A DNA stretch of 64,000 nucleotides from Saprospiraceae bacterium UBA1994 (GCA_002335865.1 DDCY01000033.1:1-64000), one strand, 5' to 3'; shown: positions 29,703 to 39,283, counted from the stretch's first letter. A program made the numbers and translations. Notes: a model not told the origin generated them from the sequence alone.

Positions 29703-31082
29703 TCAATACCCTATCATAACAGCTAATACGAGGACCACCCAAGACAATAATAAAACTGATACTACAATAGGGGAAATAAATCTCAACCACCTATCCAAAG
29801 GAACTCTACACATACTTAGCATAGCTATAAGTCCTCCCAATGTAGGATTCACTAAATTGGTCACTCCATCACCTATTTGAAATGCAAGAATTGTACTCTG
29901 TCTTGTCAAACCCAGCACCTCTCCTAATGGGATCATTACTGGTAAGGTGGCTAATGCTTGTCCACTGCCTGAAGGTATAAAGAGATTGATCACGCATTGA
30001 GATAATGACATAGATATAGCTGAAGCATACAATGGTAATCCTTGCAACATATCTGCAAGATAAAATGATATCGTGTCACCGATTTGCCCTTCGTCCATAA
30101 GCACCTTAATAGTAGTTGCGAAGCCAACCATAAATGCACCGGGAGCTGCTTTGGATACACTATCGAGTAGAGACGCACTAATCGTATCTCCACTCATTTT
30201 TGAACCTACACCACAAGCAAAAGCAATCATTAAGAAAATGGCTGATAACTCATTAATATACCATCCATGATTGAACACTCCAAAGAGAGATACCCCTAAT
30301 CCAATCAGAAATATCGAAATCACTAACCAACTATTTACATTCATTTTATAGCTATCAATAGGATGTGAAAGAGTCAATCCTTTCTCATCTAATCCATGTC
30401 CAAGACCTAACTTATAATCAGAAGTAATTCTCTTAAAATACCTCACATTATAATAGGCCATCATGGAAAGCGCCGCGGCACATAAAAATGTTCTTACTTC
30501 CCATCCGCTAAACATGGAAAGTTCGGCAATCTTATGCCCAGTTCCCACTGTATATGGATTGATCGGAGATAGACCAAAACCAACAGTCATGGCACCTACC
30601 GATATACCCGCGGCTAATATAAGATCTCCTCCGAGTGCAATACTTACAAGCGCTGCAATAGGAACAAGCGCTATATTATTTTCATATCCAACAGCAACTC
30701 CTAGCATACCAAAGATGAATGTAAGAATCACTACAATTAGATATTTTCTCTCTAATCCCAATTTCCTTACTAAAGTACCCACTGCATTTTCAACAGCTTT
30801 TGATTTTTCCATGATACCAAACATGATACTACCGGCCAAAACTATGAAGATGATATCTGACGCAGCCTTGAATCCTAGAGGTATCGCTCTAAACATTCCA
30901 AGTAGAGATATAGGACTAGAAGTACCTTGAGAGTATGAATTAGGGACAACCCTACTTCTTCCATCTACCATTACTCGCTCGTAAGTTCCTGCAGGCAAAA
31001 TATATGTCAAAATAGTCACTAAAACTATAATGCCAAATAGCATAGTCACCGCATGGGGGATATTATAATACCACTTTTTCAT
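29703..31082 (-). CDS. YfcC/DcuC-family membrane carrier
   Basis: This 459-residue inner-membrane transporter has about 12 hydrophobic helices. It opens MKKWYYNIPHAVTMLFGIIV, has TYILPAGTYERV typical of the YfcC branch, then conserved loops VAVGYENNIALVPIA, SPINPYTVGTGHKIAEL and FIPSGSGQALATLPVMIPLG. The family is thought to move C4-dicarboxylates, peptides or basic amino acids, and the substrate cannot be told from the sequence. It ends a three-gene operon after PhoD and DUF3820, starting 5 bases after the DUF3820 stop codon. Confidence 0.88.
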   Translation of the reverse strand: MKKWYYNIPHAVTMLFGIIVLVTILTYILPAGTYERVMVDGRSRVVPNSYSQGTSSPISLLGMFRAIPLGFKAASDIIFIVLAGSIMFGIMEKSKAVENAVGTLVRKLGLERKYLIVVILTFIFGMLGVAVGYENNIALVPIAALVSIALGGDLILAAGISVGAMTVGFGLSPINPYTVGTGHKIAELSMFSGWEVRTFLCAAALSMMAYYNVRYFKRITSDYKLGLGHGLDEKGLTLSHPIDSYKMNVNSWLVISIFLIGLGVSLFGVFNHGWYINELSAIFLMIAFACGVGSKMSGDTISASLLDSVSKAAPGAFMVGFATTIKVLMDEGQIGDTISFYLADMLQGLPLYASAISMSLSQCVINLFIPSGSGQALATLPVMIPLGEVLGLTRQSTILAFQIGDGVTNLVNPTLGGLIAMLSMCRVPLDRWLRFISPIVVSVLLLSWVVLVLAVMIGY

Positions 31083-31087
31083 CCTTA

Positions 31088-31321
31088 TTAATTATGAATG
31101 TCTATCAACTCCTTAAATAAATAATCCAATCCATTTTCCTTGATCACGAAAACATTCTTCAGTAGATCCCCGAGTTTTCCTTTTGGCCAAGCATCTTTAG
31201 TTTGACACCAAATCAAATAACTCTCAGGTATATCACAAATAAGTCTGCCCTTGTACTTGCCATAGGGCATCACAGTTGTAATAAGGGCAAGCAGAATTGC
31301 TGGATCTGGCTTTAATTCCAT
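31088..31321 (-). CDS. DUF3820 family small protein
   Basis: This 77-residue cytoplasmic protein matches the DUF3820 pattern: ALITTVMPYGKYKGRLICDI, then PESYLIWCQTKDAWPKGKLG. The family has been linked loosely to quorum-sensing-regulated traits, but its biochemical role is unknown. Its ATG shares one base with the PhoD stop codon (TAATG), so the two are translationally coupled, and the YfcC-type carrier follows 5 bases later. Confidence 0.82.
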   Translation of the reverse strand: MELKPDPAILLALITTVMPYGKYKGRLICDIPESYLIWCQTKDAWPKGKLGDLLKNVFVIKENGLDYLFKELIDIHN

Positions 31322-32391
31322 TACTTATACAATTGATGTTCGTAAATGATATGATTTCCTAGGCCTCTAATTTCAGCCTTGACATTCGGTGGTACTACTG
31401 ACCAATCGATTTCCAACTGAGCAAAGTTCTTTTGTCCTGATAATATATTATTAACCCTATACTGATTAGGCTCACCATTCTGATCTACCTTTTCATAAGA
31501 ATGTGTCAAACCACTTGAAGTAATATCATAAAGTGGGTAATCCAAGCTATCCAATTGAATACTAGATATCTCCGCTATATGTCTATCACCGCTTATTAGT
31601 ATTGCTCTACTAGGTTGAGTTTGATTAAGTAGATTATACAATCTTTGATGAGCCATTGGGAAGTTAGCCCATTTTTCATAGTTATGCTCTACGGGGACGA
31701 ATTGAATACCACATCCAATAATATGTATCGCAGCGTCACTATTACTAAGCTCATTTTCTAACCATTTCCATTGTGCTTCACCCAATATGTCTCCAGCTTC
31801 ATTCTTATGGTACCTCTGACCACTTCTAACTATATTATTCTTGAGTTCGTCTCTAAAGTATCTTCCATCTAACAGTAATATTTTAACCTTCTTTTCCCCT
31901 TCCCCAAATGTGTATGACTGATAAGCACCTTCTCTTTTACGCACATCCGCGTCTTTATCAATATTCAAAAAATTTACCATTAATTCTTTACTCTCCTTCT
32001 TAATCGCAAAATTCTTGTCTCCATCATTTTCACCATAATCATGATCATCCCATATGCCTATAACAGCTGTACTACTTAGTAACTTCTGATATTCCAAATT
32101 TGCTAATTGTTCATTATATTTTTCTTCTAGTACCTTAGGATTATCACTATCTCCATAAATCATATCTCCTAACCAAATCCAAAGATCCGCTTCATTAGAT
32201 ACTATATATTTCCAAATAGGTTGGGGCTCATCTTCGTCACTACAAGACCCAAAAGCAATACGACTCAGAGTTTTCGATGTGTCTACCGATATAACATTCA
32301 CAGAGTTTACAGATAAGGGTTGATCAGATTCTGTTTTACACCCTAAGAGACCTAGTAATATTGCGGCAATTATTATTCTTATATCTATCAT
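31321..32391 (-). CDS. PhoD-like metallophosphatase lipoprotein
   Basis: This 356-residue protein is a probable phosphodiesterase or phosphatase of the PhoD family. Residues 1-18 are a lipoprotein signal (IIIAAILLGLLGC, Cys18), placing it in the periplasm or on a membrane surface. The metal-binding motifs are SRIAFGSCSDEDEPQPIW, WLGDMIYGDSD, GIWDDHDYGENDGDK, LLDGRYFRDEL, IGCGIQFVPVEH and LISGDRHIAEIS. It heads an operon with DUF3820 and a YfcC-type carrier, which may import what the enzyme releases (inference). Confidence 0.9.
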   Translation of the reverse strand: MIDIRIIIAAILLGLLGCKTESDQPLSVNSVNVISVDTSKTLSRIAFGSCSDEDEPQPIWKYIVSNEADLWIWLGDMIYGDSDNPKVLEEKYNEQLANLEYQKLLSSTAVIGIWDDHDYGENDGDKNFAIKKESKELMVNFLNIDKDADVRKREGAYQSYTFGEGEKKVKILLLDGRYFRDELKNNIVRSGQRYHKNEAGDILGEAQWKWLENELSNSDAAIHIIGCGIQFVPVEHNYEKWANFPMAHQRLYNLLNQTQPSRAILISGDRHIAEISSIQLDSLDYPLYDITSSGLTHSYEKVDQNGEPNQYRVNNILSGQKNFAQLEIDWSVVPPNVKAEIRGLGNHIIYEHQLYK

Positions 32392-32477
32392 AAGAGATAA
32401 ATATACATGAAAAAGAAAAAGCTCAGTAAGAAATTATTTAACTGGGTTTAACAAAATTATTTGAATTGATAGTTAGT

Positions 32478-32645
32478 CTAACTAAATAGACCAAAATCTA
32501 ATGTAGCAAAAAGTACTCCGCCTACTAGTGCAAGTGAAATCAACCAATACCCTACATGGATAAGGTTATATCTCCAGCTTCACTTTTTAAACAAGTTATT
32601 TGTTGCAATTCTTGAAAATATAAATAGTAAGACAGTAAGCACTCC
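32478..32645 (-). pseudogene. Relic of a membrane protein (two helices)
   Basis: On the minus strand the frame reads GVLTVLLFIFSRIATNNLFK, a stop, then SWRYNLIHVGYWLISLALVG and GGVLFATLDFGLFS before a second stop. The text on both sides of the first stop is protein-like and forms two membrane helices joined by a basic loop. There is no start codon. I cannot name the family. It overlaps the end of the other relic in a different frame, so a chance reading cannot be excluded. Confidence 0.3.
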
Positions 32646-33098
32646 TTATAATGCAATAGGTTTTTAGTCTACAACAATAAAAATTAAGTGTTACGCCAGC
32701 TTTATTAAGCTCCACTGCGTACTGAACTTCCGCTAGTCCATCAGTATCTATTTCATTGCTAATATCTGCTGTGTTGATCTTTCGTACTTGCTTTACAAAA
32801 AGGTCAAATACAGTAATGCTTTATCCAATCATTTTCTATAGTATATTTTCTGTGTCTTAAGCATCCGATGTAACTAGATTGTAAAGACTATCATTTCTCC
32901 TAAATCCAGATCTGTCACTTGCACCAATGACTATATATCTAAATACCTATAATTCATTTGTTATGGAAGGATTTCCTAAGATTACCAGCATAAACGTTAG
33001 CCATTATCAAGTTTATTACATAAACAGAAGACAGGTGTGGTTGCAGTTCCTATAGTCACGAACACACAAAGTAGTAAGTAGTGAGATAACTGCTTCAT
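32596..33098 (-). pseudogene. Decayed type IX-secreted protein (signal peptide and sorting tail only)
   Basis: An ATG at 33098 opens a clear signal peptide, MKQLSHYLLLCVFVTIGTAT, and stops after about 30 codons. Further along the strand come ILGNPSITNEL and IGASDRSGFRRNDSLYNLV in broken frames. Then SITVFDLFVKQVRKINTADI, followed by SNEIDTDGLAEVQY and KAGVTLNFY, matches the form of a type A sorting domain (V-x-D-x-x-GK-x-V, then GLAEG-Y). Multiple stops and missing middle domains mark it as a decayed gene with a large internal deletion. The original function cannot be recovered. Confidence 0.6.
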
Positions 33099-33136
33099 TG
33101 CATTAACTGTCAATTGCATTGTTCCTTATAATAATT

Positions 33137-33173
33137 AAAAAATGAGCATTCCCACTCAAACATGGGTATGCTC
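33137..33173 (-). terminator. Intrinsic terminator after the BioD-like gene
   Basis: On the minus strand GAGCATACCCA (33173-33163) pairs with TGGGAATGCTC (33154-33144) with one mismatch over an 8-base loop, followed by ATTTTTT. It lies 73 bases after the stop codon of the gene at 33247. Confidence 0.75.
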
Positions 33174-33246
33174 CCTAGAATAAACTATTGCAATAAACGC
33201 TGTACTTTAGTAAAAAAATAAAAAGTGCAATATTAATTTTTTTCAT

Positions 33247-34344
33247 CTACGGTACTTCTATTAGAAGCTTCTCTAGATTTACATTATCGTCTATTAGTCG
33301 TATTGCTTTGTAAATTTTCCATGCTGTAGATCTGTTGATTTTAACTTCTATATTACTTATTTTAATTACCGAACCATAAGTATCGAGATCTGTCCGTATC
33401 AGAGGAATCTTGAATTCTTCAATATAATTAAGGGTCGAGAAATCAATAACTCCTTGTCCAGTAGCTACTATTCCAGATAGTGGCGAATGAGTAAATCCTA
33501 CACTAACACTAATGGACTTGATTTTATTGATGGCATCATTAAGCGCTCTAGTACTCACAACTAAAAGCAAATCCTCAGAACTCCTTAACTCTTTCAGATC
33601 TATTAGTGATCCAGCAAGTATATTCTCTATCTTGTTATCTGCCTGATCTACATTATAGGTAATTGTACCTTCCACTGAATGAGCTATAGTTTTGATAAGT
33701 GGATAGGCAAGCGTCTTATCATATGGTAGTATTCCTAGCAAGGGCAGGCCTTTCTTGTCCAACCATTTTTTAACGTATTTTCTTACTTTGTTCGCCTTCT
33801 CTGGTATTACTTTATTAATAATTACACCTATAATAGGTACTTCTTGTTCTCTAAATAGTGATGCGCTGAGATTGAGCAGATCTATCGTATTTCCGATTCC
33901 ACCTTCCACTATGATAACTACTCCAGCATTAAGTAATTTGGCTACACGAGCATTAGAAAGATCCGCCACACTTCCTACTCCTGGATGTCCAGTACCTTCG
34001 TATATGACTATATCATTAGTCACAGATAGTACTTTCTCAGCGTTGAGTATCTTCTCATCTAGGGGGTATTTTTCTGGATTATCCAAGTAAACCTCTGTAG
34101 CGCCTTTGCCCAATATTACAGGACTATGTATCTCTGGTATCATTTCAAAATTGATAAGATCAGCAAATAAGATAGTATCCTTGTCAACTCTCAAATTTTG
34201 TATATCAAGAAACTTCTGCCCTACTGGCTTACAGTATCCCACTTTGAGGCCTTTTTTCATAAAAGCCGAAACTATCCCCAAAGTAGATGTAGTCTTTCCT
34301 ATATGCTGACTAGTCGCTGCTACATATATATTTTTATACTTCAT
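33247..34344 (-). CDS. BioD-like P-loop protein with DRTGG domain (phosphotransacetylase N-terminal type)
   Basis: This 365-residue protein resembles the N-terminal half of long bacterial phosphate acetyltransferases: a dethiobiotin-synthetase-like ATPase domain (residues 1-215; P loop in AATSQHIGKTTSTLGI, IYEGTGHPGVGSVADL, VVIIVEGGIGNTIDLLNL) followed by a DRTGG domain (LLLVVSTRALNDAINKI, LSGIVATGQGVIDFSTLNYI). The acetyltransferase domain itself is absent, so it is unlikely to make acetyl phosphate. Stand-alone proteins of this form are thought to be regulatory. It is a single-gene transcript, and no biotin genes are near, so I do not call it bioD. Confidence 0.82.
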   Translation of the reverse strand: MKYKNIYVAATSQHIGKTTSTLGIVSAFMKKGLKVGYCKPVGQKFLDIQNLRVDKDTILFADLINFEMIPEIHSPVILGKGATEVYLDNPEKYPLDEKILNAEKVLSVTNDIVIYEGTGHPGVGSVADLSNARVAKLLNAGVVIIVEGGIGNTIDLLNLSASLFREQEVPIIGVIINKVIPEKANKVRKYVKKWLDKKGLPLLGILPYDKTLAYPLIKTIAHSVEGTITYNVDQADNKIENILAGSLIDLKELRSSEDLLLVVSTRALNDAINKIKSISVSVGFTHSPLSGIVATGQGVIDFSTLNYIEEFKIPLIRTDLDTYGSVIKISNIEVKINRSTAWKIYKAIRLIDDNVNLEKLLIEVP

Positions 34345-34565
34345 AGTCTCAATATCGCAATTCCGAATCGATAAAAGCTTGGTGTTATGAAAAAAATGAA
34401 AAAATTTTTTTTTAATAGGGGAAGTCGCTTACAGAATCATTTAACATACACCTAGTGTATTTAAAGATTTCAGTATTCCAAATCGATCTTGATGCACTCA
34501 TATTACTAGTGTGAGCAATACTCAATTTACAAAGTAGCCAAATACTTAATCAAAAATTTAATCTT

Positions 34566-35258
34566 ATGAACCATTCATCAAAATTCCTCATGCTGAAGGA
34601 TATAAATATCCTTAAGACGCTATCAGAAGCACAAATCAACGAGCTAGCGAAAAGATGTACGATGGAAAAGGTACATAAAAAGAACAAAATATACTGTTCT
34701 GGACAAACAATCGACTATGTATATTTAGTAAACAAAGGGAGCATAAAACTGGGTATGGTAGCTGAGTGCGATAAAATTCTAATCAAGGATATTGTATACG
34801 ATCATGAACTTTTTGGTGAGAATATCTTCGCTAAAAACGTGGTGAGAAAGGACTTCTCAGAAGCTATGTCTGATACTATAATATTTAAAATTCCAACTGC
34901 ATTATTTAAAGAATTGGTAGAAACCAATTCTGAATTTGCTAATGCTGTGATGACAGTAATTATTGAAAGGATTCGAAACTTAGAGCAACGAATGCAAAAC
35001 TTTGTATTTATGAAGGCTAAAGCACGTATAGTTGACTTCATACGTAAGACTGGAAATCGCAAGGGTATCAAAATAGGAGTAGATGAGATACTTATTAATC
35101 ATGGCATGTCTCACAAAGACATAGCTTACCTTACTGATACTAGCAGACAGACCGTAGCAAGAGTCTTAGGTGAACTCAAAAAAGACAATTTGATTCATTT
35201 TTCCCCACGTAAGCCGAGTAAGATATTAATTAGACACAGCTTTCAATTAGCATTGTAA
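34566..35258 (+). CDS. Crp/Fnr-family transcription regulator
   Basis: This 230-residue regulator has an N-terminal cyclic-nucleotide-binding-like beta roll (residues 15-130, with IYCSGQTIDYVYLVNKGSIK and DHELFGENIFA), a dimerisation helix (IERIRNLEQRMQNFV) and a C-terminal winged helix (MSHKDIAYLTDTSRQTVARV). The classic cAMP-binding Arg-Ser pair is not evident and there is no Fnr-type Cys cluster, so the signal is unknown. A second paralogue lies at 48429; both share the SRQTV recognition-helix core, so they may bind similar sites. Confidence 0.9.
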   Translation: MNHSSKFLMLKDINILKTLSEAQINELAKRCTMEKVHKKNKIYCSGQTIDYVYLVNKGSIKLGMVAECDKILIKDIVYDHELFGENIFAKNVVRKDFSEAMSDTIIFKIPTALFKELVETNSEFANAVMTVIIERIRNLEQRMQNFVFMKAKARIVDFIRKTGNRKGIKIGVDEILINHGMSHKDIAYLTDTSRQTVARVLGELKKDNLIHFSPRKPSKILIRHSFQLAL

Positions 35259-35482
35259 ATAGTATAGCAAAACAACAAATCATACTTCGTTAACATTATC
35301 TTTTTTCCTGATAAAGGTACATCTTATAACAAATAAGAAGATCAATCTACACCTTGATAATTAATAATTTTCAACTCAATCATAAAGGCCTTTTTGGTTA
35401 CTAAGATTGATTGAATTTTGAATTCATAGGATTAAAGCATAGCCTCGAAAATGTTACAATAATTTACTAAGCAATAGCCTTG

Positions 35483-35512
35483 AAAAATAAAAAGCCACTC
35501 AATCGAGAGGCT
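35483..35512 (-). terminator. Intrinsic terminator after the TPR-like protein gene
   Basis: On the minus strand AGCCTCTC (35512-35505) pairs with GAGTGGCT (35500-35493), one mismatch, loop GATT, followed by TTTTATTTTT. It lies about 30 bases after the stop codon at 35543. Confidence 0.75.
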
Positions 35513-35542
35513 CCCTATAAATTTATCTAAATTTTTAAATCC

Positions 35543-36970
35543 TTAATTAGAGAATCTAACTTTTACTGTTTCTCCAATCCAACATCCAACACTAGCCGCA
35601 TGTCCTACTTTTATACCTCTCATAAATCCATCATTTTTATCAGGCATAGATGCTCTGTATTTAGATAGTCTACTGTTGGCATCCTTTGCTTGCTCTGAAT
35701 CTATTGATTTGGCGTAGTTATACTTATCCATAGCTGCTAAAATAGCTAGTCTTTGATTCCATGAGTCTCCACAACTACGTGCTGTAGAGCCATACATATC
35801 GCCAATCAACATAAATGGTCTCCCCCATCCAGGTCTTAGTTTAGCCGCTTCTCTAGCAGTTGCTCTAGCTTTACTATATTGCTTCAATTTTCGAAATTCT
35901 ATAGAGGCTAATGAAAATAAATACCCTGCTTTTTTAGAAGGGTCTACTTCTCCATCAGCTGCTTCTTGATATTTAAGGGCAGCACTTTTGAAATCTCCTT
36001 GATCGTACAGCCTTTTAGCCGCTACATTAGGATTATTTTCCTCGAAATCAGCTTGAATCTTAGCATTCTCAACTGCGGCATATTTCTTCCACTTAGTGTC
36101 CAACTCATCAAAGAATACATCGCCAGAACCACACCCTTGCCCCTTTAATATAGCAAGTGTTTGTTTGATTACCTCAAAATTATCTGGATCTGCATCATAT
36201 TCCGGACGTAGCTTGGCTTTAAAGAATTCACAGTCAAATATATATCTCTCGATTTTGGAGAATGTAGAATTCATTGATTGTTTAGCTTGTTGATAGCTAT
36301 CACTTAATCTATCACCTTTGGCTATGTTCAAATCAGCGACGGCATTTAATCTCTCATAAATCGCTCTTGCTTCTTCCTTAGTCATTAATTCGTTCTCAAA
36401 GTTATATACTACAATGTTGGCATATGGAGCGAATACAATGTACTCTAAATCGTCTCCACTATTTTCAACAGCTCCTGAAAGTTGTTCTATTGTTTTAGAG
36501 TATGGAGTATTAAGAATATAAAACATATCATAGGCTAGCCTACCTTGTAAATATCCAATTCTCTTGGTGTAGCAATCCTTTTGACCATGACATTTTAGAG
36601 TGATACCGCCAGAGCTTAGACAATTAACAGCTTCTTCTTGTAATTTGAGAATCCTATCTATATATTCCTTCTTTTTCGCAGCGTCTGTTTCGTTCTTCCA
36701 TCTATTCAGATATAGTTTAATTCCATCTGTATAATGAAAATCTCTCTTACCATCGGCAGCAGGAGCTATACTATACGCCTTTTCCCAGTTTTCAAATGCC
36801 ATTTGGTAATCCTTAGTCTTAAGTGCTTGTCTATATATAGTGTGTGCATCCTCTGCTTCACCTTTTTGAGCACTTCCTTCCCAATTATCACATTGTGCTG
36901 ATAAATTGATAGATAAGGTTAACATAATCAACCCAGGAAGTAATTTGAATAGTAATTTTGATCTCTTCAT
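35543..36970 (-). CDS. Exported TPR-type repeat protein
   Basis: This 475-residue protein begins with a signal peptide (LLFKLLPGLIMLTLSINLSA, then QCD). The rest is helical and contains TPR-like units: YRQALKTKDYQMAFENWEKA, YDQGDFKSAALKYQEAADGE, FSLASIEFRKLKQYSKARAT and REAAKLRPGWGRPFMLIGDM. Scattered Cys residues suit an envelope location. It is probably a periplasmic or outer-membrane scaffold. It lies downstream of the coaX and outer-membrane protein genes, and this order, with a TPR gene beside coaX, is one I recall from other Bacteroidota. The specific partner is unknown. Confidence 0.85.
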   Translation of the reverse strand: MKRSKLLFKLLPGLIMLTLSINLSAQCDNWEGSAQKGEAEDAHTIYRQALKTKDYQMAFENWEKAYSIAPAADGKRDFHYTDGIKLYLNRWKNETDAAKKKEYIDRILKLQEEAVNCLSSGGITLKCHGQKDCYTKRIGYLQGRLAYDMFYILNTPYSKTIEQLSGAVENSGDDLEYIVFAPYANIVVYNFENELMTKEEARAIYERLNAVADLNIAKGDRLSDSYQQAKQSMNSTFSKIERYIFDCEFFKAKLRPEYDADPDNFEVIKQTLAILKGQGCGSGDVFFDELDTKWKKYAAVENAKIQADFEENNPNVAAKRLYDQGDFKSAALKYQEAADGEVDPSKKAGYLFSLASIEFRKLKQYSKARATAREAAKLRPGWGRPFMLIGDMYGSTARSCGDSWNQRLAILAAMDKYNYAKSIDSEQAKDANSRLSKYRASMPDKNDGFMRGIKVGHAASVGCWIGETVKVRFSN

Positions 36971-37224
36971 AATTCGCCAGTTTAAAATTTTCTTGTTGTA
37001 AGGTTCAGTTAGTTCTCCTAATATTTAAATTGATTAACGATAAATCTATCTGGACAGTTATAAGCTTTCGTGTACTTAAGATTTTCATAACTATTTTATT
37101 AATTAATTCAAAAAGTAATGATCTCATTAGATCACATACTACATTCCCCTATATTTCTATACAAATTTGGTCATCAACAAAATGCATGAAAGCACCATCA
37201 AACATGTATTGAAGCGCAAAAACA

Positions 37225-38571
37225 TTAATTATACTTTCTCTTTACAAACCATTCATCATCATTAAACGTAAATCCTAATGTGAATCGGAAATAATTCTCT
37301 TGTATTGATGTATTCATACCGCTGCGACCTATATCTATGCCTAAATTAGCATGTGATACTTTTCTTTGAAAAATAAATGGTAAGCCCATACCGAAAGTTA
37401 AACCTTGGGATTTGATTTGTTCTCCACCAATTAATCTAGGGTCTGATCTATTGTATGCTCCATACCTGTAATATACTCTCTTCCAAAAACTTGTAAACGA
37501 CTTATAGTTTGGTCTTACATAACCACCAATAGCTATTGAGTTTGTGTTTTCTAACGTGCCAAGTGTTTCATTATTACCATCATTAAAATAGTTAGACCAG
37601 CTAGTAGCATTATAGTCGGCACCGATAGACCATTTTTCACCACTTGTATAATGAATTCCCAGACCTACAGATCCTGGCAATTTTCCTTTTCCCGGTTGCC
37701 CTCTAATAGAAGTTATTGACGTATCTATAGTAGATGCGGCAAGTCCTGCAAAGAATACTCCAAGATTTTGGATATTAGACTCAGTAGAGAAGCTTGTAGC
37801 AGAATTAAAAGTAAGACCTATATTAAGAGTTTTAGAAGTAGATCCATTCGAATCCTCCATTTCTTTTTTGTTCAATACTTTAGAATATATCAGACCGATA
37901 TCATACAAAAAACCTTTAAGGTTGTAATCTGTGGAAAATCGATTTTGCCTCGCAAGTCCAATTTCATTGAAATCTATACTTCTATTGTATGTAATCTTGC
38001 CAAAAAGATAACCTAGATTAGCGCCAAATGCAAAGTCTTTGTACTTGATTGAGTTTCCCCAAAGAAATTTATACGTTCCTCCTTGTCCGGTATAGGTTCT
38101 CTGAAAAGTCCCCAAGCTATCAATAGACGTATCATCGGTATAAAGGTCATAAGATACCGTTGAATATGGCTTCAAGGTAAATGTCATACCTATGCTGATA
38201 TCTTTCTGCTCTCTGTCTAATAATTGATTGAGAGGATTATACAATGGAAATCCGAGAGACAAGTACTCAAGATTACCAGTCCATTGTGACGCAGATTGAT
38301 CTTCGGTCTTCAGGGTACCATTCTTAGCATAAATTCCCATGTCAAAGGCAGTGGTCCTAAGAAAACTGTAAGATGCTGGATTTTTAATATTGATTTGGAA
38401 TGCATCTGTATATGCATTACCAAGACTTCCCATCTGTTTGAGATGCTGAAATGCATCATCTGAGAGATCACCTATCCCAAATCGAGAGTAAGGAGAATTA
38501 TCTCCCGTTTGCGCCATCAATGTGAAAGTGCAGCATACACACAGTATGATATATAGAATTTTATTCTTCAT
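37225..38571 (-). CDS. Outer-membrane beta-barrel protein
   Basis: The 448-residue chain has a signal peptide (ILYIILCVCCTFTLMA, then QTGD) followed by NSPYSRFGIGDLSDD, a sequence seen at the start of a Bacteroidota family of predicted outer-membrane barrels. The rest alternates polar and apolar residues in strand-sized pieces (DISIGMTFTLKPYSTVSYDL, FAFGANLGYLFGKITYN, KVSHANLGIDIGRSG) and ends NYFRFTLGFTFNDDEWFVKR. It overlaps the end of coaX by 11 bases and precedes the TPR gene. The role, possibly transport or assembly, is not known. Confidence 0.85.
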   Translation of the reverse strand: MKNKILYIILCVCCTFTLMAQTGDNSPYSRFGIGDLSDDAFQHLKQMGSLGNAYTDAFQINIKNPASYSFLRTTAFDMGIYAKNGTLKTEDQSASQWTGNLEYLSLGFPLYNPLNQLLDREQKDISIGMTFTLKPYSTVSYDLYTDDTSIDSLGTFQRTYTGQGGTYKFLWGNSIKYKDFAFGANLGYLFGKITYNRSIDFNEIGLARQNRFSTDYNLKGFLYDIGLIYSKVLNKKEMEDSNGSTSKTLNIGLTFNSATSFSTESNIQNLGVFFAGLAASTIDTSITSIRGQPGKGKLPGSVGLGIHYTSGEKWSIGADYNATSWSNYFNDGNNETLGTLENTNSIAIGGYVRPNYKSFTSFWKRVYYRYGAYNRSDPRLIGGEQIKSQGLTFGMGLPFIFQRKVSHANLGIDIGRSGMNTSIQENYFRFTLGFTFNDDEWFVKRKYN

Positions 38572-39283
38572 TATACTTTAATATTTCATGCAGTCCAATA
38601 AGGACTATGTTTGGGGCTACAAATATCTTAGAATTTAGCTTACTACCAAAGATCTCTGCATCTCCACCAGTTAAGATTACGTTAAGTGGTGTAAATAAAG
38701 CATTCATGCAGTGTATAAACGATTCTATTTCGAAGATTGTACCCCAAAAAGCACCATTTTGTAGAGCAGAAGTCGTGTCTTTTCCAATCGGATCGTCATT
38801 ATATTGCCTAACAGGCAGTGAAAGCTTGCTTGTAAAGTGGTTCATAGCCTTCAGTTTCATATCTACTCCAGGACTAATATTGCCTCCTTGATAGGTTCCA
38901 TTTTTGTCGACCAGGTCGAATGTATTGCATGTTCCCAGATCGATGATAACACAATTTTGCTTTGGATATTGGACATAGGCACCTACCATTGCAGCCAATC
39001 TATCTCTACCGAGGGTCTCAGGAGTTCTATATAGATTTTTGATAGGAATAGCAGTATTATGATCCAAGATGATCATGTCATACCTCCTCTGGATAGCAGT
39101 GATTATTCGTTTGTCTATTACTCTAGTGGAGGAAAGTATTGCTCTAGAGAAGAGAAATTTCTTGTAGAGCTTATCTACATTACCCACGAGTAGCTTATGA
39201 TGGCGTTCCTTATACACGATCTCGCCATCATGAAAGATTGCGAGCTTAGCGAAACTATTTCCTATATCGATAGTGAGGTACAT
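38561..39283 (-). CDS. coaX: Type III pantothenate kinase
   Basis: CoaX phosphorylates pantothenate in the first step of coenzyme A synthesis. The 240 residues show the ASKHA fold: MYLTIDIGNSFAKLAIFHDG (phosphate loop), PETLGRDRLAAMVGA, CVIIDLGTCNTFDLVDK, GGNISPGVDMKLKAM and VILTGGDAE. The length is normal (about 250). Its stop overlaps the outer-membrane protein gene by 11 bases, and a 28-residue micro-ORF ends one base before its ATG, so all three are probably one transcript with coupled translation. Confidence 0.95.
   Translation of the reverse strand: MYLTIDIGNSFAKLAIFHDGEIVYKERHHKLLVGNVDKLYKKFLFSRAILSSTRVIDKRIITAIQRRYDMIILDHNTAIPIKNLYRTPETLGRDRLAAMVGAYVQYPKQNCVIIDLGTCNTFDLVDKNGTYQGGNISPGVDMKLKAMNHFTSKLSLPVRQYNDDPIGKDTTSALQNGAFWGTIFEIESFIHCMNALFTPLNVILTGGDAEIFGSKLNSKIFVAPNIVLIGLHEILKYNEE

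Noticed and set aside
33247..34344. Calling the BioD-like protein dethiobiotin synthetase (bioD)
   Set aside because: The C-terminal DRTGG domain and the lack of any biotin gene nearby fit a phosphotransacetylase-type regulatory protein better.
37030..37212. 60-codon plus-strand frame between the TPR and barrel genes
   Set aside because: Low-complexity Ile/Ser/Thr text with no motif or promoter, between two co-directional minus-strand genes.
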